Shown here piece after piece: positions 58,753 through 64,000 of a stretch of 64,000 nt of DNA. This stretch comes from Pectobacterium sp. CFBP8739. GTDB taxonomy: Bacteria; Pseudomonadota; Gammaproteobacteria; Enterobacterales; Enterobacteriaceae. Numbering within the stretch: position 1 is the first letter of the stretch; every line of letters starts with the position of its first letter. The notes beneath the pieces are model-generated. The model had not been told where the DNA came from. It did not search any database and saw only the letters and a program-made list of their open reading frames with translations. The stretch is taken from assembly GCF_013449375.1 (NCBI RefSeq), contig NZ_JACDRR010000004.1, positions 1 through 64,000 on the forward strand, read 5' to 3'. The translations under genes and the position numbers were made by a program.

Positions 58753-59430
58753 TAAGGGGATGACGTAGGTACAGGTGTAGTTGATGTCGATGATATCGCT
58801 CGATTCGTACACGCGACCGCCCTGTAGAATGCCGCGATTAAGGATATGCATCGCGGCCGTGCCTTTCTTGCAGTCCAGCAGCTCAGCCTGAGCTTTGGTG
58901 ACGTTAACTGCCTGATAATGTGTCAGGTAGTGTGAAATCGCATAGCCCTTGCTGAGCACATACTGCTGAATAGAACCTTCAATAATCTTCTGATTCATCT
59001 CTGGGAAATCTGCGGCAGGCATTTTCGATATCTCGATCTGCACCTTACGGTTATCGACATAACGTAATCGGCTGAATTCCCAGATAAACTCTTTATCACT
59101 GATAGCAAATACCTGCTGTTCCTCTCGGTTAGGCAGGCGCTTATGCAGGCTAAGCAGACGGGATGAAATCTGATTAAATTTCTTTTCGGTAATCGAGTTG
59201 TACACCAACGGGTTGTTGCGTACGCCCTGATTAATGAAGTTACCTGAGCCTTGCACCATATGGATCGCGCCGATGCTGGCGAGCTTTTCCAACGCCTGGC
59301 GGATAGTGAAGCGCGACACGCCGTATTCTTCCGCCAGTTGGCGTTCCGGCGGCAGCTTTTCCGGCAGCGGATCGGTGTGCTGATAGATTTTGCTCAGTAA
59401 ATCCTGCGCGATGAAATCTTTCTTTTTCAT
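58717..59430 (-). CDS. GntR/HutC-family (UTRA) transcriptional regulator
   Basis: The 237-residue protein from MKKKDFIAQDLLSKI has an N-terminal GntR winged helix (LPPERQLAEEYGVSRFTIRQALEKLASIGAIHMVQGSGNFI) and a C-terminal UTRA effector domain (from about residue 85, with AQAELLDCKKGTAAMHILNRGIL and SSDIIDINYT). It most likely controls the PTS and dehydratase genes from which it is now separated by the island. Its last codons were rebuilt by the island copy of the repeat, keeping the frame intact. An ATG four codons upstream is possible. Confidence 0.9.
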   Translation of the reverse strand: MKKKDFIAQDLLSKIYQHTDPLPEKLPPERQLAEEYGVSRFTIRQALEKLASIGAIHMVQGSGNFINQGVRNNPLVYNSITEKKFNQISSRLLSLHKRLPNREEQQVFAISDKEFIWEFSRLRYVDNRKVQIEISKMPAADFPEMNQKIIEGSIQQYVLSKGYAISHYLTHYQAVNVTKAQAELLDCKKGTAAMHILNRGILQGGRVYESSDIIDINYTCTYVIPLNLDNLTFRQSP

Positions 59431-59484
59431 GAGCTGTCTCAAAGTAGCCCTGCCAGCGTAGCTGACAAGGCCGCTTACATCGGA

Positions 59485-60636
59485 TCAGTGGTGACAGAAG
59501 TGATGAATCACCTGCGAGATCAGATCCCGCGTCGGTTTGATAAATTTGGTATCAATATATTCATCCGGCTGGTGCGCCTGCTCGATCGATCCCGGCCCCA
59601 GAACCAGCGTCGGGCACAGTGTCTGAATAAACGGGGCTTCGGTGCAGTAGTTCACGATTTCGGTTTTCGTTCCCAGCAGGTTCTCTACGACCGACACCAG
59701 ACGGTGGTCGGACGGGCACTCATAACCGGGAATGGGCGGATGCAGCTCGCTGATGGTCAGCCTACCTGGCCAGCGCTGACTGACAGGCTCAAGCGCTTCT
59801 GACAGCAGTCCGTTTAGATCGTTAAGCGTAATGCCCGGCAGCGGACGAATATCCATATGCAATTCACAGCAGCCGCAGATACGGTTCGCAGCATCGCCAC
59901 CGTGAATGTGGCCGAGATTCATCGTAGGGTGGGGAATGTGAAAAATCGGGTTGTGATAGCGTTCCTGTAGGGTGTTGCGCAGAACAAACAGATGAGAAAT
60001 CGCTTCGTGCATCAGCTCAATCGCATTCACGCCGCGCGACGGATCGCTGGAGTGACCAGATTGCCCTTGAATACGGATCGCGTTGGACATATGGCCTTTA
60101 TGAGCACGAACCGGTTGCAGCGACGTCGGTTCGCCGATGATGGCGCAGTCTGGGCGAATCTGCGTGGATTCAGAGAAATACTTGGCACCGGCCATTGTCG
60201 TCTCTTCATCTGCCGTTGCCAGCACATAGAGCGGTTTCGTCAGCTTGGTCGGATCGATATCGCGTAACGCATCCAGAATAAAGGCAAAGAAGCCTTTCAT
60301 ATCCGCTGTACCCAAGCCGTACAGCTTGTTGTCATGTTCGGTCAGCGTGAACGGGTCGCGCGTCCAGCGACCATCGTCGAACGGGACGGTGTCGGTGTGG
60401 CCTGCCAACAATAAGCCACCTTTTCCTTCACCAATCCGCGCCAGCATATTAAATTTATTGAGGGTGCCGGGGACCGGCTGGACTTCCACATGGAAGCCGA
60501 GATCGCCGAACCAGCCTGCCAGCAGGTTGATTAACGTATGATTACTTTGATCGAGCGCGCTGTCGGTGGCACTGATGGATGGTGTGGCGATCAATGCCCG
60601 ATATAGCTCAATAAAAGGGGGTAAATTCATCTTCAC
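59485..60636 (-). CDS. argE: Acetylornithine deacetylase
   Basis: ArgE hydrolyses N-acetylornithine to ornithine in arginine synthesis. The 383-residue zinc M20-family protein matches E. coli throughout: [17 protein letters not shown] with the first metal ligands, [40 protein letters not shown] and IMETAL-site [10 protein letters not shown]. The start is GTG at 60636, which aligns with the E. coli start and has AGAGG 9 bp upstream; an ATG two codons later lacks this. It is divergent from argCBH across ArgR boxes. Confidence 0.96.
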   Translation of the reverse strand: MKMNLPPFIELYRALIATPSISATDSALDQSNHTLINLLAGWFGDLGFHVEVQPVPGTLNKFNMLARIGEGKGGLLLAGHTDTVPFDDGRWTRDPFTLTEHDNKLYGLGTADMKGFFAFILDALRDIDPTKLTKPLYVLATADEETTMAGAKYFSESTQIRPDCAIIGEPTSLQPVRAHKGHMSNAIRIQGQSGHSSDPSRGVNAIELMHEAISHLFVLRNTLQERYHNPIFHIPHPTMNLGHIHGGDAANRICGCCELHMDIRPLPGITLNDLNGLLSEALEPVSQRWPGRLTISELHPPIPGYECPSDHRLVSVVENLLGTKTEIVNYCTEAPFIQTLCPTLVLGPGSIEQAHQPDEYIDTKFIKPTRDLISQVIHHFCHH

Positions 60637-60661
60637 TGTTGACAGCCTCTGGTTAGGATAG

Positions 60662-60700
60662 TATCAATATTCATGCATTTATTTTGAATAAAAATACAAT
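60662..60700. promoter_or_regulatory. Tandem ARG boxes (ArgR operator) between argE and argC
   Basis: Two 18-bp boxes have cores TCAATATTCATGCA (60664-60677; 11/14) and TGAATAAAAATACA (60685-60698; 13/14) against TGAAT-N4-ATTCA. Their cores are 21 bp apart, that is, 3 bp between boxes on the same face of the helix, which is the standard ArgR hexamer operator. It would repress argE and argCBH in opposite directions with arginine. Confidence 0.85.
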
Positions 60701-60838
60701 AATGCTCGGCGAAAGGAAACCCAAAGGTACGGCGATGGCGATTCGTCACTTTCACTGAGTTTCGCGGGTGAACAGCGTACCGACGCTGGTGAGCCCTGTT
60801 ACCTGTTCCATAGATAAGTAAGAAGGTATACGGATCCC

Positions 60839-61843
60839 ATGCTGAATACGCTGATTGTTGGTGCAAGTGGTTATACCGGCGCGGAGCTTGCGCTCTACCT
60901 GAACCGCCACCCACAGATGAACATAACCGCTTTGATGGTTTCTGCGCAAAGTGTCGATGCAGGAAAATTGATTTCTGATTTACATCCGCAGCTCAAAGGT
61001 ATCATTGATGTACCGGTAAAACCGTTGACCGATGCGGAAGAAGCGGCGAAAGGCGTAGATGTCGTGTTTCTGGCGACCGACCACAAAGTCAGCCATGATC
61101 TGGCCCCGGTTTTTCTGGCGGCTGGCTGCACCGTTTTTGATTTATCCGGCGCGTTCCGCGTACAGGACGCCGAATTTTATCGTCGCTATTATGGTTTTGA
61201 GCACCAGCATTCTGACTGGCTGGCAAAAGCCGTTTATGGGCTGGCCGAATGGCGCGCGGAAAGCGTAAAACAGGCACAGTTGATTGCCGTGCCGGGCTGT
61301 TATCCAACGGCCGCGCAGTTGGCACTGAAGCCGCTACTGGACGCGCAACTGCTGAACCCAGCCCAATGGCCAGTGATTAATGCCGTCAGCGGCGTGAGCG
61401 GGGCAGGACGTAAAGCGTCGATGACCAACAGCTTCTGCGAAGTCAGCTTGCAACCGTACGGTATTTTCAACCACCGCCATGAGCCTGAAATTTCAACGCA
61501 CCTCGGTACGCCAGTGATTTTCACGCCGCATTTGGGCAACTTCGCTCGCGGTATTCTGGAAACCATCACCTGCCGTCTGCAACCGGGCGTTACGCAGCAG
61601 GATGTCGCCGAAGCCTACCATAATGCCTATCATGATAAGCCACTGGTACGTCTGTATGATAAGGGCGTTCCGGCGCTGAAATCCGTTGTCGGCCTGCCGT
61701 TCTGCGATATCGGTTTCTCCGTTGACGGTGAGCACCTGATCGTCGTAGCGACCGAAGATAACTTGTTGAAAGGCGCAGCGGCACAGGCCGTGCAATGCAT
61801 GAACATTCGTTTTGGTTTCCCTGAAACCCAATCGTTAATTTAA
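60839..61843 (+). CDS. argC: N-acetyl-gamma-glutamyl-phosphate reductase
   Basis: ArgC reduces N-acetylglutamyl phosphate to the semialdehyde with NADPH. The 334-residue protein has the NADP site [17 protein letters not shown], the catalytic Cys154 in [14 protein letters not shown], and [19 protein letters not shown] lies upstream of ATG 60839. It is first gene of argCBH, 203 bp from argE. Confidence 0.97.
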   Translation: MLNTLIVGASGYTGAELALYLNRHPQMNITALMVSAQSVDAGKLISDLHPQLKGIIDVPVKPLTDAEEAAKGVDVVFLATDHKVSHDLAPVFLAAGCTVFDLSGAFRVQDAEFYRRYYGFEHQHSDWLAKAVYGLAEWRAESVKQAQLIAVPGCYPTAAQLALKPLLDAQLLNPAQWPVINAVSGVSGAGRKASMTNSFCEVSLQPYGIFNHRHEPEISTHLGTPVIFTPHLGNFARGILETITCRLQPGVTQQDVAEAYHNAYHDKPLVRLYDKGVPALKSVVGLPFCDIGFSVDGEHLIVVATEDNLLKGAAAQAVQCMNIRFGFPETQSLI

Positions 61844-61880
61844 TGACTACTGGTACCGACATTTCGAGGCGTGAAGCATA

Positions 61881-62654
61881 ATGAACCCGTTAATTATCAA
61901 GTTAGGTGGCGTTTTACTGGATAGCGAAGAAGCGCTGGAGCGTCTGTTCACTGCGCTGGTGGCTTACCGTCAGGAACATCAGCGTCCGCTGGTGATTGTG
62001 CACGGTGGCGGCTGTCTGGTGGATGACCTGATGAAGAAACTGTCGCTGCCTGTCGTGAAGAAAAACGGCCTGCGCGTTACGCCTGCCGATCAGATCGACA
62101 TCATCACCGGTGCGCTGGCGGGATCCGCCAACAAGACGCTGCTGTCATGGGCGAAGAAGCATGATATCAACGCAGTCGGCCTGTGCCTGGGCGATGGCGG
62201 CAGCACGACGGTCACGCAGCTCGATGAGTCTTTGGGCTTTGTGGGTAAAGCGGAAGCTGGGTCGCCTGCGCTGCTGAACACACTGCTGTCTGCGGGCTAC
62301 CTGCCTGTCGTCAGTTCTATCGGGATTACGGCGCAGGGCGACCTGATGAACGTCAACGCCGATCAGGCGGCGACGGCGCTGGCGCAAACGTTGGGTGCGG
62401 ATTTAATTCTGCTGTCTGACGTGAGCGGCATTCTGGACGGTAAAGGCCAGCGTATTGCCGAAATGACGGCAGAGAAAGCCGAGCAGCTGATTGCTCAGGG
62501 CATCATCACCGATGGCATGATTGTTAAGGTTAACGCCGCGCTGGATGCCGCGCGTGCGCTGGGTCGTCCGGTTGATATCGCCAGCTGGCGTCATGCCGAG
62601 CAGCTACCTGCGCTGTTCAACGGCGTGGCGATTGGTACACGTATTCTAGCGTAA
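61881..62654 (+). CDS. argB: Acetylglutamate kinase
   Basis: ArgB phosphorylates N-acetylglutamate. The 257-residue amino-acid-kinase fold shows [31 protein letters not shown], and the C-terminal GTRIL end. It is of the short, arginine-insensitive enterobacterial type, lacking the N-terminal helix of inhibited enzymes. It starts 37 bp after argC, inside the argCBH operon. Confidence 0.97.
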   Translation: MNPLIIKLGGVLLDSEEALERLFTALVAYRQEHQRPLVIVHGGGCLVDDLMKKLSLPVVKKNGLRVTPADQIDIITGALAGSANKTLLSWAKKHDINAVGLCLGDGGSTTVTQLDESLGFVGKAEAGSPALLNTLLSAGYLPVVSSIGITAQGDLMNVNADQAATALAQTLGADLILLSDVSGILDGKGQRIAEMTAEKAEQLIAQGIITDGMIVKVNAALDAARALGRPVDIASWRHAEQLPALFNGVAIGTRILA

Positions 62655-62715
62655 GTCGTTTCTGGGTATGGCATGATGCGATACCAACATGAATTAAATT
62701 CTGGGAGTAATCGTT

Positions 62716-64000
62716 ATGGCTTTGTGGGGCGGTCGGTTTAGTCAGGCAGCAGATCAGCGTTTTAAACAATTTAATGACTCACTGCGGTTTGATTACCGTC
62801 TGGCGGAACAGGACATCGTTGGCTCGATCGGCTGGTCGAAAGCGCTGGTGACGGTCAATGTGCTCAGTGAGCAGGAGCAGCAACAGCTGGAACAGGCGCT
62901 GAATGCGCTGCTGGTTGAGGTACAGGCTGATCCTGAGATGATCCTGCAAAGCGATGCAGAAGACATTCACAGCTGGGTTGAACAGCGCCTGATCGAGAAA
63001 GTCGGTGATTTAGGCAAAAAACTGCATACCGGTCGTAGCCGTAACGATCAGGTCGCAACCGACCTGAAACTCTGGTGTAAGGCGCAAATTGCAGAACTGT
63101 TGCTGTCGGTACGCCAGCTGCGTCAGGCGCTGGTGACGACGGCAGAAGCGAATCAGGATGCAGTGATGCCGGGCTACACCCACTTGCAGCGCGCACAGCC
63201 GGTGACGTTTGCACACTGGTGTCTGGCCTATTACGAGATGATGGCGCGTGATGAAAGCCGTCTGGAAGATACGCTGAAGCGTCTGGATGTCAGCCCGCTG
63301 GGCTGTGGCGCGTTGGCGGGAACGGCTTATCCGATAGACCGTGAGCAACTGGCGGGCTGGTTAGGATTTGCCTCGGCCACGCGTAATAGTCTGGACACGG
63401 TTTCCGATCGCGATCATGTACTGGAACTGCTGTCCGATGCCTCGATCGGCATGATCCACCTGTCGCGTTTTGCCGAAGATCTGATCTTCTTCAACAGCGG
63501 CGAAGCGGCGTTCGTTGAGTTGTCCGACCGTGTGACATCCGGTTCTTCCCTGATGCCACAGAAGAAAAACCCAGATGCGCTGGAGCTGATTCGCGGTAAA
63601 TGCGGCCGCGTACAGGGGGCGTTGACCGGCATGATGATGACGCTTAAGGGCTTGCCGCTGGCGTATAACAAAGACATGCAGGAAGACAAAGAAGGGCTGT
63701 TTGACGCGCTGGACACCTGGCACGACTGCCTGATGATGGCGGGTCTGGTGCTGGAAGGCATTCAGGTTAAACGTCCGCGCTGTAAAGAAGCGGCTGAGCA
63801 AGGCTACGCGAACTCGACGGAGCTGGCAGACTATCTGGTCGCGAAAGGCGTTCCGTTCCGTGAAGCGCACCATATCGTGGGTGAAGCGGTGGTGGAAGCC
63901 ATTCGTCAGGGCAAAGCATTGGAAGCGTTGCCGCTGGCCGATCTGCAAAAATTCAGCGCCGTGATTGGTGAGGATGTGTACCCGATTCTGGCGTTGCAAT
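62716..64000 (+). CDS. argH: Argininosuccinate lyase (3' end outside the window)
   Basis: ArgH splits argininosuccinate into arginine and fumarate. Translation from ATG 62716 (GGGAGTAA upstream) gives [20 protein letters not shown] and stays open to the window edge, 428 codons, about 30 short of the usual length. The fumarase/lyase signature [13 protein letters not shown] with the catalytic Ser, [12 protein letters not shown] and the HTHLQRAQP-type motif [13 protein letters not shown] are all present. The last part is missing only because the window ends. Confidence 0.97.
   Translation, partial: MALWGGRFSQAADQRFKQFNDSLRFDYRLAEQDIVGSIGWSKALVTVNVLSEQEQQQLEQALNALLVEVQADPEMILQSDAEDIHSWVEQRLIEKVGDLGKKLHTGRSRNDQVATDLKLWCKAQIAELLLSVRQLRQALVTTAEANQDAVMPGYTHLQRAQPVTFAHWCLAYYEMMARDESRLEDTLKRLDVSPLGCGALAGTAYPIDREQLAGWLGFASATRNSLDTVSDRDHVLELLSDASIGMIHLSRFAEDLIFFNSGEAAFVELSDRVTSGSSLMPQKKNPDALELIRGKCGRVQGALTGMMMTLKGLPLAYNKDMQEDKEGLFDALDTWHDCLMMAGLVLEGIQVKRPRCKEAAEQGYANSTELADYLVAKGVPFREAHHIVGEAVVEAIRQGKALEALPLADLQKFSAVIGEDVYPILALQ

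Overview
The window looks like chromosome of a soft-rot enterobacterium, most likely Pectobacterium. The housekeeping proteins (SlmA, Dut, CoaBC, Fpg, WaaA, SecB, CysE, MetE, Ppc, ArgE/C/B/H) are close to their E. coli counterparts in length and sequence, gene neighbourhoods follow the enterobacterial order (slmA-dut-coaBC // radC // rpmBG-mutM-coaD-waaA; kbl-tdh; envC-yibQ; secB-gpsA-cysE; yigM/metR/metE-ysgA-udp; ppc ... argE/argCBH), and waaE and the core LPS gene layout resemble Serratia/Pectobacterium.

Layout. 1-7.9 kb: cell division, nucleotide and coenzyme A genes, radC, rpmB-rpmG, a DUF6880-like gene, mutM and a glycosyltransferase whose 3' end runs antisense into coaD. 7.4-22.8 kb: the lipopolysaccharide core region. 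waaE-GT-waaA-coaD form one minus-strand unit. hldD-waaF-waaC-waaL form another. A third, waaQ-waaG-GT8-GT9-GT32, lies behind a perfect ops element (RfaH recruitment). A Phd/Doc toxin-antitoxin pair sits between waaL and waaQ, and the GT25/GT32/GT9 genes are strikingly AT-rich. 23-31 kb: kbl-tdh, yibQ-envC, yibN, secB-gpsA-cysE; gpmM and grxC, present here in E. coli, are missing from this locus. 31-42.9 kb: pagP, yigM, metR/metE, a methyl-accepting chemotaxis protein behind a sigma-28 promoter, a dienelactone hydrolase, a WYL regulator divergent from a monooxygenase-like gene across a perfect 17-bp-arm palindrome, udp with two CRP sites, and a tyrosine phosphatase. 43-64 kb: ppc, then a sugar-acid type locus (PTS EIIBC, mannonate-dehydratase-like enzyme, GntR/UTRA regulator), then the arginine genes argE // argCBH; argH runs off the end.

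Main discovery. Between the mannonate-dehydratase-like gene and its convergent GntR regulator sits a 9.93-kb island (48786-58716) bounded by 36-bp direct repeats (34/36 identical). The repeats are two copies of the 3' end of the GntR gene, so the island looks as if it entered the end of that gene while restoring its reading frame. It has no visible integrase or transposase. It contains two divergent units: (i) rdrA-rdrB, a RADAR-type anti-phage system (P-loop ATPase plus large adenosine-deaminase-family protein); and (ii) a cassette I do not recognise as a described system: a 64-aa Cys-rich peptide with a Gly-Gly motif, a hairpin, an E1/ThiF-like adenylating enzyme with an N-terminal RRE-like region, and a 1096-aa fusion of a second E1/ThiF enzyme with a complete two-ABC UvrA-like protein. 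I read (ii) as a RiPP-like peptide-modification cassette with a built-in UvrA-type self-protection or targeting module. No YcaO, LanM, radical SAM, peptidase or exporter gene is present in it.

Regulatory signals read directly from the sequence include ArgR boxes at argE/argCBH, MetJ-like boxes at metE, a perfect MetR consensus upstream of yigM, a PhoP-like box at pagP, two CRP sites at udp 52 bp apart, the ops element at waaQ, the FliA promoter before the chemoreceptor and a TGTACA operator before phd-doc.
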